From positions 7,048,001-7,112,000 of the forward strand of contig NZ_JASTWJ010000001.1 in assembly GCF_030499515.1 (NCBI RefSeq): DNA of 64,000 bases, written 5' to 3'. The first letter of the stretch is position 1. The number at the start of each line of letters is the position of its first letter. A program made the translations under genes and the position numbers. This document shows, one piece after another, positions 26,180-34,190 of the stretch. The stretch is from Streptomyces sp. DT2A-34. Its GTDB lineage: Bacteria > Actinomycetota > Actinomycetes > Streptomycetales > Streptomycetaceae. The notes below the pieces were generated by a model. It did no database searches. It was given only the letters and a program-made list of their open reading frames with translations, and was not told where the DNA came from.

Positions 26180-26259
26180 GCCCCAGCCGGTGGCCCGGCG
26201 GATTCCAGGGCTGAGCCCAGCCGGCGTTCAAGAGCCGAGCTCCAGCCCGCCGCGCCTGC

Positions 26260-27666
26260 CTACCGCAGCCCGGCCGCCTTCCGCTCCTCCGTCGTGAGCG
26301 GCGGCCCGCTCAACGCCGGCTTGAGCGGGCCGGCCGCGGCGGCCAGCAGCACGGACGGGGTCAGCAGCACCTGGGCGCCGCGCTCCAGCGACGTCACATC
26401 CGTCACGCGCCGGGCGATCCGTCCGCTCCCGGTGGCGGTGTGCATCAGCCGGTCGACGTACGCGGCCACGAGCCGTTCCCTGAGCGTGGGCCCGTTCTCG
26501 GTCGCGCCCGGGTAGAACACGTCCTGCCCGATGGCCAGATCCCAGGCGGCGCCGACGGGCCGGGCCACCGCCTTCTGGACACGGCGTGACAGGCCCGGCG
26601 CCGCCAATCCATGACGCCGTGTCACCTCCCGAAGGATCAGGGCGCATTGGGCGGCGACCGCCAGACCATGGCCGTAGACCGGGTTGAACGCGGCGAGCGC
26701 GTCGCCGAGGACGACGAAGTTCTCCGGCCACACCGGCATCCGCTCGTAGAAGAAGCGGCGGTTGACGGTGGTACGGGTGACCGACACGTCGGACAGCGGC
26801 TCGGCGTTCCCGAGCAGCTCGCCGATCAGCGGGTGCCGCAGCTCGTCGCGGGCGAACCGGACGAAGTCCTCGGCCGCGGCGGTGGGTTCGCCGCCCTGGG
26901 TGCCGGACAGGGTGACGATCCACCGGCCGTTCTCGATCGGCAGCAGGAACCCCGCCCGGCCCGGCCCGCCGTCGCGGGGGTCGGGCTGCACGTTGACGAC
27001 CGGGAAGCCGTCCCGGGCGTGCTCGGGGGCGAGATAGAGCCGACTGGCGTACACCAGGCCGGAGTCGACCTCACGCCGCCCAGGGGCGGGGAGGCCGAGG
27101 GCCGTGAGCCACCGGGACGCCCCGGAGCCACGGCCCGTCGCGTCGACGACCAGGCAGGCGTCGAGGGTGCGTTCGGCGCCGTCGTGGGTCCGGATGCGTA
27201 CGCCCGTCACGGCGGCGTCCGTGCCGGTCAGTCCGACCGCCTCCGCCCGCTCGACCAGCTCGATCCGCTCGTCGGCGAGGACCCGCGCGCGGATCGTCGC
27301 GTCCAGCAGGTCCCGGCCGGCCAGGATCACGTGGTGCGATTCGGGCCAGCGCCGGAACCAGCCCCGCGCCGACAGGGCGACCACGTCCGTGGTGACCGGC
27401 AGCCGCTGCGCGCCGGCCCCGCGGAGCGTCTCGGTGATTCCCGGCAGCAGCTCCTCCACGGCCCGCACCCCGCCCGACCACAGCATGTGCGCGTGGCGCG
27501 CCTGCGGCAGCCCCTTGCGAGGCTCCGGGCCACCGGGCAGGGCGTCCCGGTCGACGACGACCACACGGTCGACGAACCCGGCGAGCGCGCCGGCCGCGAG
27601 CATGCCGGTGTGGGATCCCCCCAGGACGACGGCGGTTCTGACGTCTGGGGCGGGGCGTTCGTTCAT
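26260..27666 (-). CDS. FAD-dependent monooxygenase/oxidoreductase
   Basis: The 468-residue protein starts with a dinucleotide-binding fold (AVVLGGSHTGMLAAGALAGF, GxGxxG-like with Ser-His-Thr in place of the usual small residues). It has the second FAD motif VVLGDALAAFNPVYGHGLAV, typical of group A flavin monooxygenases and related halogenases. EPRKGLPQARHAHMLWSGGV is characteristic of actinobacterial tetracycline-hydroxylase-like FAD proteins. There is no NADPH-specific clue and no second substrate gene. Its stop and start overlap within a three-gene unit (28889 to 26260), pairing it with a MAB_1171c-type membrane protein and an ImmA/IrrE-like protein rather than with a biosynthetic cluster. 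Confidence 0.82.
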   Translation of the reverse strand: MNERPAPDVRTAVVLGGSHTGMLAAGALAGFVDRVVVVDRDALPGGPEPRKGLPQARHAHMLWSGGVRAVEELLPGITETLRGAGAQRLPVTTDVVALSARGWFRRWPESHHVILAGRDLLDATIRARVLADERIELVERAEAVGLTGTDAAVTGVRIRTHDGAERTLDACLVVDATGRGSGASRWLTALGLPAPGRREVDSGLVYASRLYLAPEHARDGFPVVNVQPDPRDGGPGRAGFLLPIENGRWIVTLSGTQGGEPTAAAEDFVRFARDELRHPLIGELLGNAEPLSDVSVTRTTVNRRFFYERMPVWPENFVVLGDALAAFNPVYGHGLAVAAQCALILREVTRRHGLAAPGLSRRVQKAVARPVGAAWDLAIGQDVFYPGATENGPTLRERLVAAYVDRLMHTATGSGRIARRVTDVTSLERGAQVLLTPSVLLAAAAGPLKPALSGPPLTTEERKAAGLR

Positions 27667-28850
27667 GCGGGGGCACTCTCTGCCGGGGCGGCCGCTCGGG
27701 CGCGTACCGCCTCGATGTCGTCGGGATGACGCAGGGCTCGGGACACGGCCTGGATCTCCCGCAGCAGATACGCGGTGTCCGGGCCGGACGGGGAGGCGTC
27801 GGCGTCGGCCTCCGGTGAGCGCTGCCTGGTGTCGACGGCGTCCAGGATCGTCACGGCCGCGGCGAGTGCCGCCGCGCGGGCGGGCTCCGAACCGAGGGCG
27901 AGGGCCGCGTCGTACGACCTCCCGCGCAGGTCCTCGTCGAGGTACCGGGACACCTGCAGGAGCCCGTCGCGGATGAACGTCTCGCGGCGGATCAGCCGCA
28001 GCTCCGCGGTGCCGCGCAGGGTGACCGGTTCGCGTGCGCCGGTGACGGACCGCATCAGCGCGGAGAGGGGACGCAGCTGCCGGTGGCGCTGCCAGAGGCG
28101 CCAGCGCTCGTGCAGGTACTGGCCCGCGTGCGGGATGATGAAGCCCACCGCGACCAGCGAGGCGGAGACGCAGGCGGCCGACGGCGCCAGATAGGTGCTC
28201 AGCCAGTCCAGGTCGTGGCCCGTCCACCGGGCGACGACGGCGGTGAGCTTGGACGCGTCGAAGAGCAGGTTCGTCGCGTAGCCGACGCCCAGGAACCTCA
28301 GGCCCCAGCGCAGCCAGGCGTCGAGCCCGTCGGTGCGGATCCAGTCCCAGATCAGCCGGGCCGTGATCGCGCAGGCCACGGTGTGCGCGAGCAGGTAGAG
28401 CAGGATCTGCTCGCGCATGAAGGGCGTCGTGGCGTAGTACGTGTCCAGGTCCCGCAGCCGTTCCACGGGGGCGTCCGCGAGGGCGAAGAGCACCCACAGG
28501 GCGATGACCACACCGGCGTAGACGGAGACGACCCAACGGGTCGCGCGGCGCGTCGCGGCCGAGCGGTTGGCCAGGCCGTTGCGCCAGGCGATGATCAGCA
28601 GCAGCCAGGACGCGCACAGTGCGGTGATCAGCGAGTACACCCAGGGCGCCGAGATGTTCGGTACGCCGGTGACGCGGTTGGTCCAGGCGATGGTGCGCGG
28701 GGCGGCGAAGACGAACACGGCGCACGCGAACAGCAGCAGGCCGCCGACCGCGCGCAGCAGCGGGTCCCGCCAGAGCCGAATGATGGTGGGCAGCTTGATC
28801 GCCAGGGCGGCCGTCAGGACGACGGTCGGGATCCAGAACGAGATGGACAT
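27663..28850 (-). CDS. MAB_1171c-type putative membrane transporter
   Basis: Start ATG 28850 gives 395 residues. The first 240 form about seven membrane helices (WIPTVVLTAALAIKLPTIIR, VGGLLLFACAVFVFAAPRT, YSLITALCASWLLLIIAWR), and the rest is a cytoplasmic helical domain (LSALMRSVTGAREPVTLRGT, TFIRDGLLQVSRYLDEDLRG). This is the layout of the family annotated MAB_1171c in mycobacteria and Streptomyces. No transport substrate is known, and a sensor or effector role is equally possible. It overlaps the FAD protein by 4 bases and follows the ImmA/IrrE-like gene after 38 bp. Confidence 0.72.
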   Translation of the reverse strand: MSISFWIPTVVLTAALAIKLPTIIRLWRDPLLRAVGGLLLFACAVFVFAAPRTIAWTNRVTGVPNISAPWVYSLITALCASWLLLIIAWRNGLANRSAATRRATRWVVSVYAGVVIALWVLFALADAPVERLRDLDTYYATTPFMREQILLYLLAHTVACAITARLIWDWIRTDGLDAWLRWGLRFLGVGYATNLLFDASKLTAVVARWTGHDLDWLSTYLAPSAACVSASLVAVGFIIPHAGQYLHERWRLWQRHRQLRPLSALMRSVTGAREPVTLRGTAELRLIRRETFIRDGLLQVSRYLDEDLRGRSYDAALALGSEPARAAALAAAVTILDAVDTRQRSPEADADASPSGPDTAYLLREIQAVSRALRHPDDIEAVRARAAAPAESAPA

Positions 28851-28888
28851 GTCGCTGAGCAGATCGGACGGGTCCGCCGCGAGCCCGG

Positions 28889-29560
28889 TCACCGCGCCGT
28901 CCCCGAGCTCCCGCGGTAACCCGCCGTCCCTTCGCTCCCGCGGTAACCCGCCGTCCCCTCGCTCCCGCGATAGCCCAGCGAACGCTGCACGGGTCCGAGC
29001 GGCGCGTCCGACTCCCGCCCCGACAGCAACGGCCGGAAGACGGCGGCCAGTCGGTGCCCGAACTCGTCGGCCTCGGCCTCGTCCCGCTGCCGGGAGCCGT
29101 CGCGGGCGGCCACCGCGAGGGCGATGTCCTGCCACCCGGGCCGCTCGGCGAGGGCGTGCGCGGCCGCCGTACCGGCCGTGTGGTCGTGGCCGTGACCGGC
29201 GTGCAGGTGCCACAGCTCATGGCCGAGGATGACCAGTTGCTGTATCGCCTCGGCCCGCTCCTCGACGATGACCAGGTCGAAGTCCTGGAACTCCACCCAC
29301 AGTCCGGTCACTTCGATCTCGTCCGGGAACCGCTCGAAGCGCAGCTCGACGGGCCGCCCGCCGCGCCGCGTGCTCATCTCCGCGCACAGCGCGTGGCACA
29401 ACTCGCGGACGTCGGCCGGGGGATGGGGTCTGGCCCGCACGGCGGCGCTCAGATCGGAGGCCAGGTCGCGCATGCGGGAGGCGGCGGGAGAGCGCCGCAG
29501 CGGCAGCCGTAGCGCCGAGGCGACCCGGGCCGCCCTCTTGCGCGCGCCCGCGATGTCCAT
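28889..29560 (-). CDS. ImmA/IrrE-like putative metallopeptidase (TA-type toxin component)
   Basis: The 223-residue protein has the zinc motif HELWH in QQLVILGHELWHLHAGHGHD, and an acidic EADEFGHRLAAVF helix that could supply a further ligand, as in ImmA/IrrE (COG2856) peptidases. Such proteins cleave repressors or act with XRE regulators, but no XRE gene is adjacent here. The C-terminus is a short tandem repeat (about three copies of GYRGSEGTA) from a 27-bp DNA repeat. The start ATG 29560 fits an Arg/Ala-rich N-terminus (GARKRAARVASALRLPLRRS). The gene heads a three-gene unit with the MAB_1171c-type and FAD proteins. Confidence 0.7.
   Translation of the reverse strand: MDIAGARKRAARVASALRLPLRRSPAASRMRDLASDLSAAVRARPHPPADVRELCHALCAEMSTRRGGRPVELRFERFPDEIEVTGLWVEFQDFDLVIVEERAEAIQQLVILGHELWHLHAGHGHDHTAGTAAAHALAERPGWQDIALAVAARDGSRQRDEAEADEFGHRLAAVFRPLLSGRESDAPLGPVQRSLGYRGSEGTAGYRGSEGTAGYRGSSGTAR
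28891..28975. repeat. 27-bp tandem repeat at the 3' end of the ImmA/IrrE-like gene
   Basis: Units of 27 bp beginning GCTCCCGCGGTAACCCGCCG start at 28907 and 28934. A third, degenerate copy follows at 28961 and a partial copy precedes. Because 27 is divisible by three, copy number can change without shifting the frame; it only changes the length of the protein's repetitive tail. Confidence 0.75.
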
Positions 29561-29853
29561 CGCATCCCCTGTTCCCCCGCCGCTCGGCGGGCCGTTCGAG
29601 CCTATGCGACCCGAAGTGGCCGCGTCATGTGATCCGGCGACCGTTGTTCAACCGGGAACGAAGCGCTCCGCTCCGCAGGGGGTGCCGGGATCGGTGGTCT
29701 GTCGTCTGCGGGTTCGTTGTGGCTGGTCGCGCCCATGCGGCGGAGCCGCATATCGATACGGCCCGCGCCCCTTAGAGGCGTTGCCGGACCGTAGGCGGCT
29801 TCGTGAGGGGCCGCTCCGCGCTCGGACGCCGCTCCGAATTCGTGCACGACCCA
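29561..29853. other. Gene-free stretch containing dispersed repeat copy 2 (29708-29785)
   Basis: No credible gene lies between the ImmA/IrrE-like start and the arabinose promoter. The block GGCTGGTCGCGCCCATGCGG with GAGCCGCATATCGATACGGC and CCCGCGCCCCTTA (29718-29775) is an inverted copy of the dispersed repeat seen at 15815 and 34084. The rest shows no coding or structural signal that I can name. Confidence 0.55.
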
Positions 29854-29921
29854 TTGACTGGAAAGCGCTTGCAGCCTACGGTCCCGTTCGAAGTTACGGG
29901 CGTGATCCGATATCTCGAACA
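29854..29921 (+). promoter_or_regulatory. Promoter and operators of the arabinose ABC/arabinanase operon (site 2)
   Basis: TTGACT (29854) and TACGGT (29877) are separated by 17 bp, an ordinary vegetative-type promoter. The spacer contains AAGCGCTT (29863-29870), a perfect palindrome of the LacI-family half-site type. Downstream, CCGATATCTCGAACA (29907-29921) matches the window-wide 15-base operator and would lie in the early transcript. The TACGGTCCCGT segment and the text after it are nearly identical at the 46078 promoter. Confidence 0.65.
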
Positions 29922-29934
29922 GTTAGGGCGGGGA

Positions 29935-31284
29935 ATGGGACGACCTGACCTGAATCGCAGGCAACTCCTGGCCGCGGCAGGTGGTTTGGCCGTGGCGGGC
30001 AGCTTCGGCTTCGCGGCGCTCGGGACAGGCGCCGACGCTCTCGCCTCCAGCGCGGACACCCGGGTGCGCTACTGGAACCTCTTCAGCGGCGGCGACGGCG
30101 CCAACATGATCGCGATGCTGGACTCCTTCCGTAAGGCGAACCCCGGCATCGACGTGAAGGACTCCACCCTCCAGTGGGGCAACCCCTTCTACACCAAGCT
30201 CGCCATGGCGGCCGCCGGCAACCGGGCCCCCGACCTCGGCGTCATGCACATGGGCCGCGTCACCGGCTTCTCGCCGGGCCGCCTCCTGGACCCCTGGGAC
30301 GTCGACCTGCTCGCCAAGTACGGCGTACGGGAGCAGGACTACAACCCCGCGCTGTGGCAGCGCGGCGTCATCGACGGCAAGCTCTACGCCCTCCCTCTCG
30401 ACATCCACGTCCAGCTCTGCTTCTACCGCAAGGACGTGCTGAAGAAAGCGGACCTGCTCGGCGACGACGGCCGGATGATCCCGGTCACGTCGACCGATGA
30501 GTGGTTCGACGTCCTGAAGAAGGCCAAGGCCGCTCAGAAGAAAGGGCTCCAGACGATCGGTCTGTGGACCAACGACCAGAACTTCCAGTGGTGGTTCTTC
30601 GTCGCCTTCTACACCCAGCTCGGCGGCCAGTGGTTCAACGACGCCAACACCGAGGTCCTCTTCGACACCGACAAGGCCACCCAGGTCCTGGAGTTCCTCC
30701 GCAGGCACGTCACCGACGGGTACGTCATCCCCGGCGCCCCCACCGGCGAACAGTTCGTCAACGGCGCCCCCTTCACCTGGGAGGGCAACTGGTCCGTGCC
30801 GGTCTTCTCCGGCGCCGAGCTGGACTACGGCGCGACCCCGCTGCCGCCCGTCTTCGGCAAGCAGGCCACCCACGCCGAGTCGCATGCCTTCGTCCTGCCC
30901 CACCAGGCGGGCCGCGGCGGCGCCACCAACGAGGACGCGCACCAACTCGCCGCCTACGTCGTCAAGCACGCCCTGCAGTGGGCGGCCGGCGGCCACATCC
31001 CCGCGTACACGCCGACGCTCTCCACGGCCGCGTACAAGAAGCTCACCCCGCAGAACGAGTACGTCAGCGCCATGGACCACCAGGCCACCGAGCCGAAGGT
31101 GTGGTTCGCGGGTTCCACCGGCGTCCTCGCCCAGGACCTCGGCCCGGTCGTCGTCTCCTCGACCATGGGCTCCGCCAAACCGGCCGCCGTGGCGAACCGC
31201 ATGAAGAGCCGGCTCACCAAGCTCCTCGCCTCGAAGAACCCCATGGACGGCAGGACCGCCGCGCAGGGAGGTGCGGTCGCATGA
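29935..31284 (+). CDS. Extracellular sugar-binding protein of a CUT1 ABC importer
   Basis: ATG 29935 opens a 449-residue protein with a Tat-type signal (LNRRQLLAAAGGLAVAGSFG). The mature part is a family-1 solute-binding protein (VRYWNLFSGGDGANMIAMLD, FYTKLAMAAAGNRAPDLGVM, GAPFTWEGNWSVPVFSGA). It delivers a sugar or oligosaccharide to the two permeases encoded next, with 4-base overlap. No ATPase gene is present, which is normal because Streptomyces CUT1 importers share the MsiK ATPase. The GH43 arabinanase and GH51 arabinofuranosidase downstream point to arabinose or arabino-oligosaccharides, like AraN in Bacillus. The promoter carries two kinds of operator. Confidence 0.88.
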   Translation: MGRPDLNRRQLLAAAGGLAVAGSFGFAALGTGADALASSADTRVRYWNLFSGGDGANMIAMLDSFRKANPGIDVKDSTLQWGNPFYTKLAMAAAGNRAPDLGVMHMGRVTGFSPGRLLDPWDVDLLAKYGVREQDYNPALWQRGVIDGKLYALPLDIHVQLCFYRKDVLKKADLLGDDGRMIPVTSTDEWFDVLKKAKAAQKKGLQTIGLWTNDQNFQWWFFVAFYTQLGGQWFNDANTEVLFDTDKATQVLEFLRRHVTDGYVIPGAPTGEQFVNGAPFTWEGNWSVPVFSGAELDYGATPLPPVFGKQATHAESHAFVLPHQAGRGGATNEDAHQLAAYVVKHALQWAAGGHIPAYTPTLSTAAYKKLTPQNEYVSAMDHQATEPKVWFAGSTGVLAQDLGPVVVSSTMGSAKPAAVANRMKSRLTKLLASKNPMDGRTAAQGGAVA

Positions 31285-32219
31285 CGACCAGCGCTCAGAC
31301 CGTCGTCGCACCGGCACGCGCCAGGACCGCGACCGCCACCGCGACCCTCCGCCGCAAGCAGGGCTTCCAGCACGGAGGCTGGTTCGTCGCCCCCTTCCTG
31401 CTGCTCTTCGTACTGTTCGTCATCTGGCCGCTGCTGCGCGGCGTCTACCTCAGCTTCACGGACGCCAACATCTCCGGCGAGGGTGCGAGCTTCGTCGGCC
31501 TCGACAACTACCGCGAGGCCCTGAACGACTCGGCGATGTGGGACGCGCTCGGCCACAGCGCCTACTTCACGCTGCTGGTCGTCCCGTGCATCACGGTCCT
31601 GGCCTTCCTGCTCGCGATGCTCGCCCACAACATCGAACGCGGCAAATGGCTGTGGCGGCTGTGCTTCTTCGTGCCGTTCCTGCTGCCGTCGACGGTCGCG
31701 GGCAACATGTGGGAGTGGCTGTTCAAACAGGGCATCGGCCTGTTCAACGACACCCTCGGGATCGACACGCCCTGGCTGACCGACAAGTCGTACGCCATGC
31801 TCGCCATCGTCATCATGACCCTGTGGTGGACGGTCGGCTTCAGCTTCCTGCTCTACCTCGCCGCACTCCAGGGCATCCCCGACCACCTCTACGAGGCCGC
31901 GAAACTGGACGGCGCGAACGCCTGGCACCGCATGGTCCACATCACGCTGCCGATGCTGCGCAACATCACCGGCCTGATGATCGCGCTCCAGATCCTCGCC
32001 TCGCTCCAGCTCTTCGACCAGGCCGTCGTGATGATGGACTTCGCGCCGGGCCCGGAGCTCAGCACCCGCTCCTTCGTCCAGTACACCCTCGAACAGGGCT
32101 TCACCAGCTACCGCGTGGGCTACGCCTCAGCGATGTCCATCATCTTCTTCGTGATCATCGCAGTCGTCGCCCTGACGCGGATGTGGCTGCTGCGCAACCG
32201 TGAGGAGGGCGGCCGATGA
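31281..32219 (+). CDS. CUT1 ABC sugar permease (MalF-like)
   Basis: The 312-residue protein has six main hydrophobic helices, beginning GGWFVAPFLLLFVLFVIWPL. It carries the ATPase-docking EAA loop EAAKLDGANAWHRMVHITLP. It overlaps both neighbours by 4 bases (ATGA), so it is coupled to the binding protein and the second permease. With the partner at 32216 it forms the membrane channel for the presumed arabinose/arabino-oligosaccharide importer. The N-terminal 28 residues are an Ala/Thr-rich cytoplasmic tail. Confidence 0.9.
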   Translation: MTTSAQTVVAPARARTATATATLRRKQGFQHGGWFVAPFLLLFVLFVIWPLLRGVYLSFTDANISGEGASFVGLDNYREALNDSAMWDALGHSAYFTLLVVPCITVLAFLLAMLAHNIERGKWLWRLCFFVPFLLPSTVAGNMWEWLFKQGIGLFNDTLGIDTPWLTDKSYAMLAIVIMTLWWTVGFSFLLYLAALQGIPDHLYEAAKLDGANAWHRMVHITLPMLRNITGLMIALQILASLQLFDQAVVMMDFAPGPELSTRSFVQYTLEQGFTSYRVGYASAMSIIFFVIIAVVALTRMWLLRNREEGGR

Positions 32220-33115
32220 CCACCGCCGAGACGATGACCACCGCCGAGACGGCCGTACGCACCGTACGCACCGTACGCACCAAGTCCCGCAAGCCGTGGA
32301 CGCCCAGCCAGATCATCCTCACGATCCTCGGCGTCGCCGTCTCCGCCGTCTTCGTGACGCCGATCGCCGCGGCCCTGCTCACCTCGTTCAAGTCCGAGGC
32401 CGAGGCGGCCGCGATCCCGCCGCACTGGATGCCGAAGGTCTGGACGACCCAGGCGTGGAAGTCGCTGTGGGAGACCGGCAACGTCACCAACTGGTTCGTC
32501 AACTCCCTGGTGGTGTCGGTCTGCGTCACCTCCGTCGTGCTGGCGGTCAGCGCCCTCGCCGGATACGGCTTCGCCCGCACCGAGTTCCGCGGCAAGGGCG
32601 TGCTCATGGGCATCGTCATGTCGGGCCTGATGATCTCCCCGGCCGTCCTCGGCGTCCCCCTGTTCACCACGGTCCAGCAGATGGGGATGGTCGACACCTA
32701 CTGGGGCATGATCCTGCCGCAGTGCGCGCCCGCCGCGATGGTCTACATCCTCTACAAGTTCTTCCAGGGCATCCCGCGCGAACTGGAGGAGGCCGCGTTC
32801 ATCGACGGCGCCGGCCGCTGGCGGGTCTTCTTCACCATCGTCGTCCCGCTCGCCCGCCCCTCCCTCGCCGCGGTCGGCATCTTTACCTTCATCGCCTCCT
32901 GGAACAACTTCCTGTGGCCCTACATGGTGACCAACAACCCCGACCTGATGACCATGCCGAACGGCATCGCGACCGTCATGAACTCCTACGGCATCCAGTG
33001 GGCCCAGCTCATGGCCGGCGGCCTCATGGCGGGCCTGCCGCTGATCGTTGTCTTCGTCTTCTTCCAGCGGCAGATCGTGGCGGGCGTCGCCCACACGGGA
33101 TTGGCGGGACAGTGA
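32216..33115 (+). CDS. CUT1 ABC sugar permease (MalG-like)
   Basis: The 299-residue partner permease has six helices (ILTILGVAVSAVFVTPIAAA, VLMGIVMSGLMISPAVLG) and the EAA loop EAAFIDGAGRWRVFFTIVVP. The coding start contains a small repeat (M-T-T-A-E-T twice, then V-R-T three times), which may be a replication-slippage tract but leaves the frame intact. It overlaps the upstream permease by 4 bases and the secreted GH43 gene downstream by 4 bases (GTGA), so import and arabinan breakdown are made from one message. Confidence 0.9.
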   Translation: MTTAETMTTAETAVRTVRTVRTKSRKPWTPSQIILTILGVAVSAVFVTPIAAALLTSFKSEAEAAAIPPHWMPKVWTTQAWKSLWETGNVTNWFVNSLVVSVCVTSVVLAVSALAGYGFARTEFRGKGVLMGIVMSGLMISPAVLGVPLFTTVQQMGMVDTYWGMILPQCAPAAMVYILYKFFQGIPRELEEAAFIDGAGRWRVFFTIVVPLARPSLAAVGIFTFIASWNNFLWPYMVTNNPDLMTMPNGIATVMNSYGIQWAQLMAGGLMAGLPLIVVFVFFQRQIVAGVAHTGLAGQ

Positions 33116-34083
33116 GAGTGCACAGAGCGGTGACGGCCGTGGTGGCGGCGGTCCTCTTGGCCTTCCTCCCCAACACCGCGCAGGCTGAGCAGAGTTATCC
33201 AGATCCGCAGCCCATCACCGGGCAGGAGATCATCCACGACCCCACGCTCATTCACCTCAAGTCCGGCGGCTACGTGGCCTATTCGACCGGCGGCATCATC
33301 GGAGCCCGCCTCTCGAAGGACCTCAAGCACTGGGACGACGCGGGCAACGCCTTCGCCGAGCCGCCGAGTTGGTGGTACGAGTACAACGACACGGGCGACC
33401 CCTGGGCGCCGGACATCTCGTACCGCGCGGGCAGGTACTGGCTGTACTACGCGGTGTCGAGTTGGGGCACCAACCACTCCGCGATAGGCGTGGCGACCTC
33501 CCGGTCCGGCCTCCCCGGCACCTGGACCGACCACGGCAAGGTCTTCACGTCCGAGCGGACGGACGAGTGGAACGCCATCGACCCCGCGCTGATCAAGGCG
33601 GACGGAAAGCTGTGGATGTCGTTCGGCTCGTACTGGACCGGCATCCGGATGGTCGAGCTGAACCCGAGGACCGGCAAGGCGGTCGCGGGAGCGCCGGTCC
33701 ATCATCTGGCGACGCGGCCGGACGCGCCGTACGCGGTGGAGGGCCCCTACATCGTCAAGCACGGCCGCCACTACTACCTGTTCGCTTCCTACGACCAGTG
33801 CTGCTCGGGCGTGAACTCGACGTACAAGATCAGGGTGGGCCGCTCGACGTCGGTCACCGGCCCGTACGCCGACAGCACGGGCAAGCCGCTGCTGGAGGGC
33901 GGGGGAGACCTGCTATTGGAGGGCCACGGCCAGTACATCGGCACGGGAGGCCAGTCGGTGTTCCGCGCTCGCGGCGGAGACTGGCTGGCGTACCACTACT
34001 ACGACGCAGAGGACGAGGGCACGCCCAAGCTGGGCTTGAACAGACTGCACTGGACAAGAAACGGCTGGCCAATCGCCCTATAG
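33112..34083 (+). CDS. Secreted GH43 endo-1,5-alpha-L-arabinanase
   Basis: GTG 33112 overlaps the permease stop. The 323-residue product has a Sec signal (AVTAVVAAVLLAFLPNTAQA) and a five-bladed GH43 catalytic domain. Catalytic landmarks are the first Asp in EIIHDPTLIHLKSGGYVAYS, the Asp in EWNAIDPALIKADGKLWMSF and the Glu in YAVEGPYIVKHGRHYYLFAS. The YDQCCSGVNSTYKIRVGRST block is typical of arabinanases of this subfamily. It should cut the alpha-1,5 backbone of arabinan outside the cell to feed the importer encoded just upstream. It is a clear paralog of the enzyme at 46181. The mature protein has no binding module. Confidence 0.9.
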   Translation: MRVHRAVTAVVAAVLLAFLPNTAQAEQSYPDPQPITGQEIIHDPTLIHLKSGGYVAYSTGGIIGARLSKDLKHWDDAGNAFAEPPSWWYEYNDTGDPWAPDISYRAGRYWLYYAVSSWGTNHSAIGVATSRSGLPGTWTDHGKVFTSERTDEWNAIDPALIKADGKLWMSFGSYWTGIRMVELNPRTGKAVAGAPVHHLATRPDAPYAVEGPYIVKHGRHYYLFASYDQCCSGVNSTYKIRVGRSTSVTGPYADSTGKPLLEGGGDLLLEGHGQYIGTGGQSVFRARGGDWLAYHYYDAEDEGTPKLGLNRLHWTRNGWPIAL

Positions 34084-34150
34084 AGGCGCGGGGCTGTGTC
34101 CAATATGCGGCTCCGCCGCGCGGGCGCGACCAGCCCCCACACACCCGCAG
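34084..34150. repeat. Dispersed intergenic repeat, copy 3
   Basis: GGCGCGGGGCTGTG, ATGCGGCTCCGCCGCG and GGGCGCGACCAGCC recur in the order seen at 15815. The TGCGGC/GCCGC(G) part can fold. It follows the GH43 stop immediately and may act as a 3' hairpin separating the GH51 gene from the importer operon. Confidence 0.68.
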
Positions 34151-34190
34151 CCGCCAACGAAACAAGAACCACCCCTCTGGAAAGGCGACC

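Noticed and set aside
26260..29220. A single 986-residue minus-strand frame spanning three genes
   Set aside because: Only its last part (26260-27666) matches the FAD protein. The upstream half runs through the MAB_1171c and ImmA/IrrE genes in a wrong frame and gives low-complexity text.
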